NCBI GenBank assembly: GCA_014529385.2
Contig: CM043945.1
Span: 142,805,741 to 142,851,740, forward strand
Direction of reading: 5' to 3'
From: Adiantum capillus-veneris
Lineage: Eukaryota > Streptophyta > Polypodiopsida > Polypodiales > Pteridaceae
Length of the DNA: 46,000 nucleotides
The notes below the pieces were generated by a model that was not told where the DNA came from, did no database searches, and saw nothing but the letters and a program-made list of their open reading frames with translations. How positions within the stretch are numbered: position 1 is the stretch's first letter; each line of letters opens with the position of its first letter. Below are positions 10,297 to 22,352 of the stretch, piece after piece. Made by a program: the position numbers and the translations under genes.

Positions 10297-10368
<72 letters not shown>
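10297..10368. repeat. (TG)n then (TA)n microsatellite
   Basis: About 20 TG units are followed by about 16 TA units, ending exactly where the gypsy LTR begins at 10369. The LTR therefore abuts a simple repeat on its outer side, and no target duplication can be recognised there. Confidence 0.9.
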
Positions 10369-10370
<2 letters not shown>

Positions 10371-10542
10371 AGACGGTCCGGCGCGGGAAACAAGAAGAGT
10401 GGCCTCTAAGCACCCTTCTAGGCTCCCGTGCTGCTCAATTGGGTTGGGGTTGGAAAAAACAACAGACACACACACAAACCCACAACCTAACGCTACACAA
10501 ATTTGGGGCACCACCTAGTTTTGGATGCGAACTAGGACGCGT

Positions 10543-10606
<64 letters not shown>

Positions 10607-12868
10607 CTCGGGCTGCTTTGAAATGTATCGGCAATGATCAAGCAAACACAATTATATATGTAAGAAAGAGAGAGAAGGGGGAGGGGGTGCTTGTTGCATT
10701 AATACCTTCTACCCTATCGCCCTCTTACAGTATGTAGGATTTATGACTAAATTGATGACAACACCCAGAGACAAGCTATCAAGAACTAAAAAAAAACACC
10801 AAGACACTTACACATCATTGTTGTCCATTACTTCACGTTGGAAGAGAGACAAAGTATCCAAGCTTACTCTAAATCCACCCTCCTTGATTCAACAAATGTT
10901 GGGCTTACACTAGTAAGAGAAATGATAGATTTCCTACTCTCAATTGAATGATCACTCTCTCTTACAATGGCATAGAATTCCCTTGCTAATCACCCCGAAT
11001 ACAACACATGCACATGCATAAGACAATGAGCTTCCACTCAAGAGCTCCTTCTAGAGAGGTTGAGCTTGGCTTCTCAAGCTATAGCATAGTGCGCTTGCTT
11101 ATGGCTCCCCCTTTGTGCTAGCTACACCCTCCTTTTATAGCAATTTTGAAGGCTAGGGTTACTCCTCTAACCATGGTTGGGTTAGATTTTTAGCACTTAT
11201 CTAATTTCTTTTGCTTGGAATTATCAAGAAGTTGGTGTGGATAGATGAAGAAGAGAGAGAGGAGAGAAGTGGAGGTGATAGGACTTTTCATAATAGGTTA
11301 GTGTTAGTAAATTAGTAGAGTTACTTATTTTATTGATTTACAAATGGAATTGGATATTTACAATGGGAGTATCCAAGTAGGATACAAATAAGGAAGAAAA
11401 AACTCTTAATAGGTAAGAAAACATGGATTTCTTACAATGTTGATGCTCCAAGTGTCTTGAGTAGGGTCAATTTTGACGCTTGTTGACGGTCCACTACCTT
11501 TGACGGTACGTTTTTTTCACTCTTGACCTTCCTTTGGGAGCCAAGGTAATTGAGTATGAGTAATCAATCACCATGATGTTGTCTTTCAAGAGAAGAGGCT
11601 GAATTTTATGGTTTTTTGATAGATATGCGTAATATGGATGAGGAAAAATGAGACTAGGTGGTCAATTTTGGAATGGAAGTGTGTGTAGGAAACATGAGTT
11701 CACCATGGTTTCTCTTATTCTTCAAGATTTAGAAGAAGGTGAGTAGGGTGCAGAGAGGAGTGGTGAGAGAGGTGGGGATGATGAGTGGAGAGGTGTGTGT
11801 GAAAGAGGAAAATGATAAAGTGGAAGAGGGAGTGTGGCTGCATGGCATGGGCAAACTGGGGTCCACAAATAAAATCCTAGCTCACAGCTCGTAGCTCAAA
11901 AAAATATGAAAAACTTTGAGGTGAAAGTTCCGCTCACGAGCTACAACTTTTGTTTGTATCACGTTTTCAAATTCGGGGAGCATGTGATCTTTAAAAATTT
12001 AGCAAAACCGACTGTTTTTTCCACTGCACAAGGTCCTTGTGAGGTCCTTCTTTGGATGATTCTTTTGAATACCTCCAAGAGTGAGCTCCCCATGGTGCAT
12101 GCATGCATGCCACATACCTTTGACCTTATTTGGTAGGTCTATAATTGAAGATATTGTTGAGATCATGATATAAGTGAATAGTACAACTAAGAAAATCAAA
12201 TATTGAGGGGTCTAAAAAAATATGTATATGTCAAATATAAATAATATAGATGGAAAAAATATGAAGGGGTCAAAATAAATCTCTCTCATTATAAGTCTAC
12301 CATAAAAAGATGAATATTTTTGGTGGTCTAATCTATAAGAGTAATAGAGAATAGATGTAGGAAGGAAAAAATGACAATAGTGAAAAAATATACACATAAA
12401 TAAACTAGTTTTTTTGGATTTTTGTTGGGATGGAGTTACACCAAAAATAAGAGAAGCTTGCATGAAATTATTTTTATATGGAATAAAGAGTATGCAAAAT
12501 GGTAAGAAAAAATATGGTAATGGTGAGTCAATGTACATAGCATAAATAACACACCATAGGTAGAAATATTTAAATAAATACCAAAATAATTATGAAAAAT
12601 CCTTTTATTTAGGCCCTATATACAATGAAATATTTACACAGAAATGGGCCATAATATACTTATATTTTTTATATTTTTATATTTTTTTAGCTCAACTAGC
12701 CTAGTGACTAGCTAACTGAGGGTTTTTAAGAAGATATGGGAAAAGTCCCCTAACTCACACACACCTATATACAGTGAAATGGTAGGGATAGCCACAGTGT
12801 TTGGATGATTTTGGTAGGGTGGGTTAACTCAATATGGCAATTACGGAGAGCCGAAAAACGGCTATCAT
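10369..12868 (-). repeat. 3' LTR of the gypsy element (about 2.5 kb)
   Basis: On the plus strand it reads from TGAGACGGTCC to GGCTATCA, so it has TG...CA ends in both orientations. It matches 18,786-21,396 almost throughout. It includes a (GA)n tract at about 10,546-10,604. It lacks a 128-bp stretch that the other LTR carries. The short open frames inside come in pairs between the LTRs and I do not call them genes. Confidence 0.9.
10546..10604. repeat. (GA)n microsatellite inside the left LTR
   Basis: About 30 GA units. The equivalent tract in the right LTR, about 18,962-19,029, is a few units longer. Confidence 0.95.
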
Positions 12869-12871
12869 TAG

Positions 12872-12881
12872 CCCTCCCCCA
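12872..12881 (-). other. Polypurine tract of the gypsy element
   Basis: The minus strand reads CTGGGGGAGGGCTAA directly before the LTR start TGATAGCC. Position and composition fit the primer for plus-strand DNA synthesis. Confidence 0.7.
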
Positions 12882-12895
12882 GGATGATGGTATAT

Positions 12896-15844
12896 TCATG
12901 CACCATCATAGAGCATCTTTTCCAAAGAGAGTGCTTCAGAGTCCTTGACGAGGTCTTCATTGTTTGACCTCTCAGAATTTTGGTTTGAGTTACACTCATG
13001 CTTCACGGAACAATACCTACATGAGATAGCTGCCTTTTGACAGATCTTTCGTAGATCCTTTGGTAGAAGGCGACTCAAATAAGGCTTCAAGCGATACCCG
13101 TTTACCTTCATGGAGCGCTCTTTCCCATTCAAGTCCATAAGTTGATAGTAACTTGAATTGAAAGCCTTCTTAACTATGTATGGCCCTTGCCATCTAGTTT
13201 TAAATTTGGCATCAAAACGATTATCAAGTCGATTGTCATACCTTAGCACAAGATCTCCTTCATTGATGCCTTTGTCCTTCAGTTTCTTGTCAAGCTTTTC
13301 CTTCGTCTGTGTGGCTTTCCTCTTGTAGCACTCGTATGCTGCTTCTCTTTTCCACTCAAGCTTAGCTAGGGTAAGAAGTCGATCCATCCATGCTTCTTGA
13401 TCATCTTGTGCTGCTTTGCCATGAAGTCGCATTGTTGGAATGTTGAGCTCAATTGGTTGTAAAGCCTCTTGACCATAGACCAAGTGAAATGGTGTGAACT
13501 CCGTGGCTTCCCTATATGTGGTTTGATACGCCCACAAGGCACCATCCAAGAAGTCATCCCACAACTTTGTCTTGTTTTTCACCATCTTTCTAATGATGCC
13601 TGCAATGACACCATTAGCTTTTTCTACCAAACCATTTGATTGGGGATAGTAGGGTGTACTATGACGATGTAGAATGTGAAGCTCTTCACAGACTTCTGTG
13701 AGCAAGCCCTTTCTAAACCCTGGACCATTATCAGAAACAATCTCCAAAGGTGTGCCAAATCTGCAACAAATGTGAGTGTACACAAACTTGCTAACTGTCT
13801 TCTCATTCACTCTTGCCACACTTTGAGCTTCTACCCACCTAGTCATGTAGTCTATGGCCACCAAGATATACAATTTTCCATTTTTAGTCCTGGGCAATGG
13901 ACCCATAACATCAATGTCCCATTTTTCAAACGGACCATTTGCAAGGACTAGCTGACGTGGACCATGTAACAGACGCTTGTTTCCATTAATCTGACAATTG
14001 TGGCAGATTTTACACCAATGTTGAACATCAATGTGCAAGCTTGGCCAAACATATCCGGCAAGCAAAATCTTTTTTGCAGTGAGTTCCTGTGCAAAATGAC
14101 CACCACACGCTTCCTCATGCAAATCTTTTAGAATGGCTGGGATTTCCTCAATAGTTGGTACTCTTCTGCACACTTGATCCTTCCCTCTTTGATAGAGGGA
14201 TCCTTCTAAGAAGAGATACGCGCTTGCCTTGTTCACGAGTCTCCTCTTCTGAGCCTTCGTGAAGTCTTGTGGAAACTCACCCTCCAAAATGTAGCTAATA
14301 ATGGGAGTCAATGACTCCAATCCCTGGTATCTCGGTTGCTTGACAGTTGCTGCCACCATGATGACCTGCACTTCTTTCTCAACACATGTAACTGCTTGTT
14401 GTGCAAGTAAATCGGCATCTTCATTTTGTTTCCTAGGAATATGATATAGTTGCACTTCTTCAAACTGATTAAACATCCTACGAATGGCATGAACTTTTGT
14501 CCTTAGGCTTTCATTCTTGCATGCCCAAATGCCTAAAATTTGCTTCACGATGAGAAGTGCATCCCCTTTTACCATGAGACGTTGTATACCTTGGCCAATG
14601 CATATCTTTAAACCATGAAGTAGTGTGTCATATTATGCTTCATTGTTGCTAGTTGAACCTGGTAGATTGACCTTCTCTTGCATGACCACCTCCCCACTTG
14701 GGTTGAGCAATACTAGCCCTCCCCCTGCTTTTCCTGTGGCTTGTCGAAAAGCTCCATCAAAGAACAAGGTAAAAGCATTAGGAATACTTTTAGGTGGTGG
14801 CAATGGTAGGGTCTTTCCTTCAGGCACCTTAATCTCCTTCTCATGTACCCTATAAGTAAGGATCCCTGCCAATTGTGCACGCACACTATCTTCTACCTTG
14901 AAAGAGTATTGGAACTCTTGCAATTTCATAATCCACTTTGAGATCCTAGTGCTAAGATTCATTTGAGATGACACCCAAGGAGACAAATTTTTTGCTATGA
15001 GAATTACAAAAGGTTTTGGTAGCAATTAGGATCTAAACTTTCTCACCGCAAACATGAGAGAAAGAATCATGAGTTTTGCCTCCATGTAGCCTCTCTCCAA
15101 AGCATTCATGACCCTACTAGAAAAGTAGATGGGTCGCATCCGGGTACTATGGGGATCTTGTTGTAGCAAAACCGCTCCAATTGTTTCTTTCCCAACACTA
15201 GAGCTAACAAAGAATGTGTACTCCCAACAAGGAGGCATGAGTGTTGGTAGCTCTGACAGGATGACTTTAATGTTACAAAAGTACTCTTCAAGCTCATAAG
15301 ACCATGCAAATTCTACTTGTTGTGTCAACTTTTGCAAAGGATGAAGCAACTCCGAAGCTAAGTGAATAAAGCGTGACATATACTTCACCTTTTGAATGAA
15401 TGAGATGACCTCTTTGAGATTCTTGGGTGATGGGAGCTCAATAAGAGCCTTTGCCTTTGAAGGATCCACCTCAATGCCTTTATAGAAAACCTTGTGACCA
15501 AGCAAGATCACTTCATCCTCACCTATGTGACATTTGTCGGGGTTGATTTGACCTCCCATGTCATAGAGCTTCTTTAAACCTTCTTCTACCCTTTGTAGAT
15601 GCAATGATTTTGAGCTATAAATGCAGAAATCATCAATGAACACCCTAATTGACTTTCCAAAGAATGCTTGAAACACCATGTTCATGAAACGTTGGAATGT
15701 TGCAGGAGCATTTGTCAGACCAAATGGCATGACTCTAAAAGCATAGCAACCCCAAGAAGTGATGAAGGTTGTTTTAAACTGATCTTCCAATGCGATACCT
15801 ATTTGAAAGTAACCCGAGTAGCCATCACACACAGTGCTTCTCAT
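12896..15844 (-). pseudogene. pol (RT palm to integrase) of the gypsy element, two in-frame stops
   Basis: One reading frame runs through this span, broken only by TAA near 15,028 and TAA near 14,635. Blocks in order: RT CDGYSGYFQI and MPFGLTNAPATFQR; VFIDDFCIYS, the YVDD box in F-I-D-D form; RNase H with VSSSVGKETIGAVLLQQD; a second RNase H-like domain starting FTLFFDGAFRQATGKAGGG, with STSNNEA at the first stop and VKGDALLIVKQILG after it. Integrase has the HHCC finger (HEEACGGH...C-K-I-C-H-N-C) and a DDE triad in WDIDVMGPL, IVSDNGPGF and PQSNGLVEKAN. It ends with a GPYIVKKAF chromo-/GPY-type module and a Lys/Ser-rich tail. Both stops replace a codon in otherwise intact sequence, which suggests modest age. 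Confidence 0.88.
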
Positions 15845-18173
15845 GACCAGCTACCTCATTTAGTATCTCATCTTGAAATGGGAGGGGAAAGTGATCTCTT
15901 TTTGTTGCCTCATTGAGTGGACGGTAATCCACACACACCCTCCACTTGCCATTTTTCTTAGGAGTGACAACAACGGGAGAGACCCACTCTGAATTCTCCA
16001 CTGGATAAATGAAACCTGCTGCTAGAAGCTTTCTTACCTCCTTGAGTAAAGCCTGCTCCTTGATGACTCCTAGCCTTCGTAGCTTTTGAGCCTTAGGTGT
16101 GGCCTCTGGCTTCAACTTAATTTTGTGTTGAACAACCTCTACTCCACGCACATCGGTGTAGTCTTTAGCGAAAAGCCTAGGAAATTTCCTTAACACACCT
16201 TTGAGCTCCTCTCTTTCATCCTTTGTAAGTGTTGTAGATAACATACCTTCTAGCATTCTTTCATCTTCCACTTTTTGGTTTTCTTGGGAACCTACCTCTT
16301 CCAAACCTGGGCAAGAGGTCTCTTGGTTGTTTGGATTAAAACTTACCCCCATGACTTCGATGGAAGACTCCTCTTCAGTAATCCTGCCGCTACTTTCTCC
16401 TTCTGAAGTGCTATCGGTCCAGCCTTCCTCCGTCTCACTTTGAAATGATTCTTCATGGAGCTCCTCTTGGCGTTGCTCCTTCATGTCAAAGACAACCTTC
16501 TTATGATTGTCATTCCTGCAAATTAGCTTTCCACTCTCCCAATCCTGCAAAGCTCGCATTTTCATTAGCCATGGTCTCCCTAGGATAAATGGGTAACCAT
16601 TTCCTTTGGTAGACATGACATAGAAATCCAGTGCCTTCTTAATGCCAAAGGCCTCCATAGAGACATTTTTACAAATGCCTACACACCTAGCTTTGCTATT
16701 GTTTGCCATCTTGACTTTAATTTCAGGTGTCTCATGGATGTGCAGGCCTAGTTTTTGCATGAGTCCCTCTGTCATGATGCAAATTTGTGCACCCCCATCC
16801 ACTAGACCTTTCCTAACCAATCTTCCTTTTTTGTAACAATCTAGCATTAGTGTAATATCCTCATTCATTTCAGCATGTGAAATTTTTACAACCGGCACAC
16901 TCTCTTTTACCTTTCTCCTAGTGCTAACTGCCTTTGTTAAATCCCTCCTAACTTGTGGGCATAATGCAAGAAACTGAGGCCATGAGATATCAGGACCCTT
17001 ACCTCTCATGTCTTCCAATAGGTTGTATGGAGCCATACCATGTCCAAGAGGGAAGTCTTGGAGATTGATACGACATCGAGTCCTCTTAGCTTCCTTGGTC
17101 TCCTTTGCCTTCTTTTCTCGTCCATGGTCACTTTGTGATGTGACACCTTCTTTCTCTTTACCTTTTCCTCGGCCATGCTTAATGCCATTTGCTTCCATGT
17201 TGACCTCATTTGAGTTTGTCACCTCTACTACATGCACATTTGGGTCTGGCAAAGGTGGAACTCCTTCCACTCCTTGTGGAGGTGGTCTTGCTCCATTTGG
17301 CCTTTGTAGAAGCCGTGGTTGCTGACTAGTTCCTTCTCCTGCATTCATCACTGGGTAATTCAAGTAAGGTCTCCCTGGCTCCCCACGGGGCCAAGGACAA
17401 TTATACATCCCATGTCTAGACTCACCGCAATTCCAACATTGCAAGACTCTCCTAGGTCGTGAATCTCGCTCTTCAGACTTCTTTGCTTGTCCCTTTGGAC
17501 CTACAGCTTGTGCAAGGTGAATTGACAAGCTGCTTAAAGATTCATTTAACTTCTCAATCACTTCCGTCGTTACCTCAGGAAGTTCCCTAGATGTTGATGC
17601 TTGTGACTTACCTTTGGGTCTAAGACCTTCTATTGGAACCTCCCCCCTTAAGCACTTGAGTTTCCTATATTTCTCAGCAGCCCTAGTTTCAGCTGCTTCA
17701 AAGGTAGCAGGTGCACCGGCCTCAACTTTTATCTTAAGGTCAGGAAAGAGTCCGGCTATGAACCTCTCCTTCTTTAGGAACTCTGCACCATCACCAGGGT
17801 TAGCAACATTTCTCACCCATATAGCCCAAAGACGTAGAAACTCTTGCTTATACAAGTAGTAGTCATCTAAGTCTTTTTGCTTATGAGAAACAATGTCTTG
17901 CCATAGTTTTTGAGTGTTTTGGGGATCAAAGAAGTATCTCTTGAAATGATTCACAACTTTCGTGTAATTCCCTTTAACTTCCTCAGGCAACGAGTCAAAC
18001 CAGGTGCTAGCATCTTTCCTAAGGACCACCTCAAACATCTCTACACGTTCTTGATCAGTTACTATCCTCTTGATACAACAAGACACCTTGAAATTTGCTA
18101 AAAATAATTCTGCATCCTCTCCAGGCTCTCCAAAGAAAAGAGGATATCCGGACATTTGGCGTTGGGCCTCCAT
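15825..18173 (-). pseudogene. gag-protease-RT N-terminus of the gypsy element
   Basis: The ATG at 18,173 opens about 780 codons. The capsid-like gag (residues about 1-170) has FFGEPGEDAELFLANF, WFDSLPEEV, HFKRYFFDP and FIAGLFPDLK. A CCHC knuckle, CWNCGESRHGMYNC, lies near residue 250. A long charged spacer follows, then a protease with GLVDGGAQICIM (D-G-G in place of D-S/T-G) and FILGRPWL. RT begins with WVSPVVVTPKKNGKWRVCVDYRPLNEATKRDHFPLPF. The frame stops at HEKHCV, where the palm continues in the next frame (see the pol entry), so a single-base change breaks RT. Up to that point the frame is intact. Confidence 0.88.
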
Positions 18174-18224
18174 TGAATCGGTTTCAAAGTGACAACACGT
18201 TTTTGTTTTTCTTTCTTAAAAAAT

Positions 18225-18710
18225 TTACACAATAATGTTTTCTAAATTGCAATCTATTCTACAAAAAAAAAAAAAAATCACATGAAATGACCTATGATAA
18301 TCAATAAGAGACAGGATGACAGGGTTTGGTGATGCGAGAATTTCTCCTACTCTTTGGGCACCAAACATGAACACCATACGTTGTTGAAAATGGATTTTTC
18401 TACTAATTGCAATGTTTATTCTAATGTGTAGAGTGAAATGAAAGGGGAAAACCTCTATTCTTGGGCCATTATCCATGGTCTATGCATGACCTAATTCTTA
18501 AAACAAAACAAAAATATAGACGTCCAAACTAAGGTCGTACCTAATGAGAGGCAAAATAAAAGGATTTACTGATGCGTTTATCTCTGCCAACCTAAGAGGA
18601 CCTAAAATTCTACGAATTACACGTTGAAATTGCAACTTAGTACTAACAATTATGTGTACATTTTGCCTTGCAATAGGAATGAAGGGATTATACACATTCT
18701 CGTGATTCAT
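18225..18710 (-). repeat. Diverged 234-bp tandem duplication in the 5' leader, with matching short frames
   Basis: Two minus-strand frames start with ATG exactly 234 bases apart (18,710 and 18,476), in the same phase, and end in stops after 70 and 83 codons. Their peptides align: QFQRVIRRILGPLRLAEINA with HFQQRMVFMFGAQRVGEILA, then S-x-NP-x-IL-x-LI-x-Y. The DNA has diverged a lot while the peptide pattern remains visible. They lie between the 5' LTR and the gag ATG. The function is unknown. They could be leader ORFs or chance remains of a structured RNA repeat. Confidence 0.6.
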
Positions 18711-18762
18711 GCAAGCTACTTGATTATGCTAAAGGTTGAGCCTTCACAAAAATACACAAGCC

Positions 18763-18785
18763 GTTCCTCCGTGGGGGCACCAATT
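18763..18785 (-). other. Possible primer-binding site next to the 5' LTR
   Basis: Reading out of the LTR on the minus strand, the LTR end CTCA is followed by AATTGGTGCCCCCACGGAGG. TGG at this distance fits a tRNA 3'-CCA primer, but I cannot match the rest to a plant tRNA from memory. It is called by position only. Confidence 0.4.
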
Positions 18786-18959
18786 TGAGGCGGTCCGGGG
18801 CGAGCAACAAGAAGAGTGGCCTCTAAGCACCCTTCTAGGCTCCCGTGCTGCTCAATTGGGTTGGGGTTGGAAAAAACAACAAACACACACACAAACCCAC
18901 AACCTAACCTTACACAAATTTGGGGAACCACTTAGTTTTGGATGCGAACTAGGACGCGT

Positions 18960-19031
<72 letters not shown>

Positions 19032-21396
19032 CTCGGGCTGCTTTGAAATGTATCGGAAATGATCAAGCAAACACAATTATATATGTAAGAAAGAGAGAGA
19101 AGGGGGAGGGGGTGCTTGTTGCATTAATACCTTCTTACAAATCTGTCATGACCAATCAAAGTGAGATTAGTATTTGTTCAACATAGCTTGAGTAAATTAC
19201 ACCACAACACATCACAAGAAAATCCACCCCAATCACTGTCTTAAGGCCAGGGGAGTCCTCTCCACCCTGTCGCCCTCTTACAGTATGTAGGATTTATGGC
19301 TAAATTGATGACAACACCCAGAGACAAGCTATCAAGAACTAAAAAAAAACACCAAGACACTTACACATCATTGTTGTCCATTAATTCACGTTGGAAGAGA
19401 GACAAAGTATCCAAGCTTACTCCAAATCCACCCTCCTTGATTCAACAAATGTTGGGCTTACACTAGTAAGAGAAATGATAGATTTCCTACTCTCAATTGA
19501 ATGATCACTCTCTCTTACAATGGAATAGAGTTCCCTTGCTATTCACCCCGAATACAACACATGCACATGCATAAGACAATGAGCTTCCACTCAAGAGCTC
19601 CTTCTAGAGAGGTTGAGCTTGGCTTCTCAAGCTATAGCATAGTGCTCTTGCTTATGGCTCCACCTTTGTGCTAACTACACCCTCCTTTTATAGCAATTTT
19701 GAAGGCTAGGGTTACTCCTCTAACCATGGTTGGGTTAGATTTTTAGCACTTATCTAATTTCTTTTGCTTGGAATTATCAAGAAGTTGGTGTGGATAGATG
19801 AAGAAGAGAGAGAGGAGAGAAGTGGAGGTGATAGGACTTTTCATAGTAGGTTAGTGTTAGTAAATTAGTAGAGTTACTTATTTTATTGATTTACAAATGG
19901 AATTGGATATTTACAATGGGAGTATCCAAGTAGGATACAAATAAGGAAGAAAAAACTCTTAATAGGTAAGAAAACATGGATTTCTTACAATGTTGATGCT
20001 CCAAGTGTCTTGAGTAAGGTCAATTTTGACGCTTGTTGATGGTCCACTAGCTTTGACGGTACGTTTTTTTCACTCTTGACCTTCCTTTGGGAGCCAAGGT
20101 AATTGAGTATGAGTAATCAATCACCATGATGTTGTCTTTCAAGAGAAGAGGCTGAATTTTATGGTTTTTTGATAGATATGGGTAATATGGATGAAGAAAA
20201 ATGAGACTAGGTGGTCAATTTTGGAATGGAAGTGTGTGTAGGAAACATGAGTTCACCATGGTTTCTCTTATTCTTCAAGGTTTAGAAGAAGGTGAGTAGG
20301 GTGCAGAGAGGAGTGGTGAGAGAGGTGGGGATGATGAGTGGAGAGGTGTGTGTGAAAGAGGAAAATGATAAAGTGAAAGAGGGAGTGTGGCTGCATAGCA
20401 TGGGCAAACTGGGGTCCACAAATAAAATCCTAGCTCACAGCTCGTAGCTCAAAAAAATATGAAAAAATTTGAGGTAAAAGTGCCACTCACGAGCTACAGC
20501 TTTTGTTTGTATCACCTTTTCAAATTCGGGGAGTATGTGATCTTTAAAAATTCAGCAAAACCGACTGTTTTTTCCACTGCACAAGGTCCTTGTGAGGTCC
20601 TTCTTTGGATGATTCTTTTGAATACCTCCAAGAGTGAGCTCCCCATGGTGCATGCATGCATTCCACATACCCTTGACCTTATTTGGTAGGTCTATAATTG
20701 AAGATATTGTTGAAATCATGATATAAGTGAATAGTACAACTAAGAAAATCAAATATTTAGGGGTCTAAAAAAAAATGTACATGTCAAATATAAATAATAT
20801 AGGTGGAAAAAATATGAAGGGGTCAAAATAAATCTCTCTCATTATAAGTTTACCATAAAAAGATGAATATTTTTGGTGTTCTAATTTATGAGAGTAAAAG
20901 AGAATAGATGTAGGAAGGAAAAATCACAATAGTAAAAAAAATATACACATAAATAAAACTAGTTTTTTTGGATTTTTGTTGGGATGGAGTTACACCAAAA
21001 TTAAGAGACGCTTGCATGAAATTATTTTTATATGATATAAAGAGTATGCAAAATGGTAAGAAAAAATATGGTAATGGTGAGTCAATGTACATAGCATAAA
21101 TAATACACCATAGGTAGAAATATTTAAATAAATACCAAAATAATTATGAAAAATCCTTTTATTTAGGCCCTATATACAATGAAATATTTACACACAAATG
21201 GACCATAATATACTTATATTTTTTTGGCTCAACTAGCATAGTGACTAGCTAACTGAGGGTTTTTAAAAAGATATGGAAAAAGTCCCCTAACTCACACACA
21301 CCTATATACAGTGAAATGGTAGGGATAGCCACAGTGTTTGGATGATTTTGGTAGGGTGGGTTAACTTAACATGGCAATTAAGGAGAGCCGAAAAAC
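18786..21396 (-). repeat. 5' LTR of the gypsy element (about 2.6 kb)
   Basis: It begins TGAGGCGGTCC on the plus strand and follows the left LTR closely to GAGAGCCGAAAAAC (21,396). There homology stops, about 8 bases before the expected end GGCTATCA. It carries a 128-bp stretch (19,136-19,263) absent from the left LTR. The next base begins MULE-like sequence with no target duplication. Confidence 0.9.
18962..19029. repeat. (GA)n microsatellite inside the right LTR
   Basis: About 34 GA units at the position equivalent to the left-LTR tract. Confidence 0.95.
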
Positions 21397-22352
21397 TGTT
21401 TGAGCTGCTTCATTCAGACACATTTATACAAGTATCTGACAGTTATCTGAAGAAAATGATAAAGAGCTATCTGAAGATGTTTTAAGCATTGTGCATCTTG
21501 AAAGTAGCGGTGATGATATAGGACAGCTCAAAACTCAGCCAATTGTCATTTGGATTCAACAAAATCCAGGGGCAAAAAAGTTAAATGATCTATTAACATT
21601 GTGTGGAGCTGCTTTGCAAGTTGCTGAACTTCCACAACATTATGATGGAAATTTGTGCTTTGAGCTGCATGCGACTTAGGATAAAACAAAATGAATGTCA
21701 GGGATGGAACAACGCTTTGATGGTTACTTGTGGACTCGCCCATCTGTTATAACCATGGCAATAGCATACACAATTTGTCTAAGCCACTGTTTGCGATGCA
21801 TGCAGTGCAATTATTCAACATGTCCTCATTATATTAAAGAACAAGAATTCAATAGTAGATATTTTCATGGATATTTGGACAAACAGGTCAAGAAGGATTA
21901 CCTTGCAATGGAAGAGAAAACAACAATAACTTGTCATTATTGTCAAAAGGTTGTTACTTGTGTTACTGCTTGTCCCTGCAAAATCTATTATGTTTTGCCA
22001 AAAGATGGTACAATGTCATGACTGGCAATACATGTTCGTAAAAATTGTCATAATGTTAAGGCAAGAACCTCTAGGGTTGCTATTTCAAGAGTGCGGAAAC
22101 TGGTAGGTGCAGTACTAAAAGTTGAAAAGGGTGGCCCAAGAAAAACTCAAATGTTGGTGGCTCAACAACTTGTGCTCCACTCCTTGATTGGTGAGGAAGC
22201 TGAAGTTACATCTGATGTACAATTTAATGATTTTTCGGAAGAAATGATGCCACTTGTTCAAACCAAAGGGTAAAAGAAATTCAGTTTTGTTCCTTGAATT
22301 TGTTAATTTTTTAACTATTATGGATTTAACTTTCTTGTGATGCATCATGTAG

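Larger units (their letters stand above)
10369..21396 (-). mobile_element. Ty3/gypsy LTR retrotransposon with two RNase H regions (Tat-like)
   Basis: Two direct repeats of about 2.5 kb flank a minus-strand gag-pol. The order is gag, CCHC, protease, RT, RNase H, second RNase H-like domain, then integrase. A second RNase H before integrase is a hallmark of the plant Tat group (known biology). The polypurine tract GGGGGAGGGC (minus strand of 12,872-12,881) sits next to the 3' LTR. Disabling changes are a frameshift in RT near 15,835 and in-frame TAA codons near 15,028 and 14,635. No target duplication flanks it, and the outer end of the right LTR stops about 8 bases short of the equivalent end of the left LTR. 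Confidence 0.9.

Noticed and set aside
8965-10620. His/Thr-, Cys/Val- and Tyr/Ile-rich open frames.
   Set aside because: They are translations of (CA)n, (TG)n and (TA)n tracts with no coding signature.
18763-18785. Naming the tRNA primer of the gypsy element.
   Set aside because: TGGTGCCCCCACGG does not match any plant tRNA 3' end I can recall with confidence.
10369-21396. The two matching 2.5-kb blocks as a segmental duplication of host genes (paired frames of about 76, 66 and 108 codons).
   Set aside because: They flank a gag-pol in the same orientation, have TG...CA ends and a PPT beside one of them. They are LTRs, and the paired frames are not genes.
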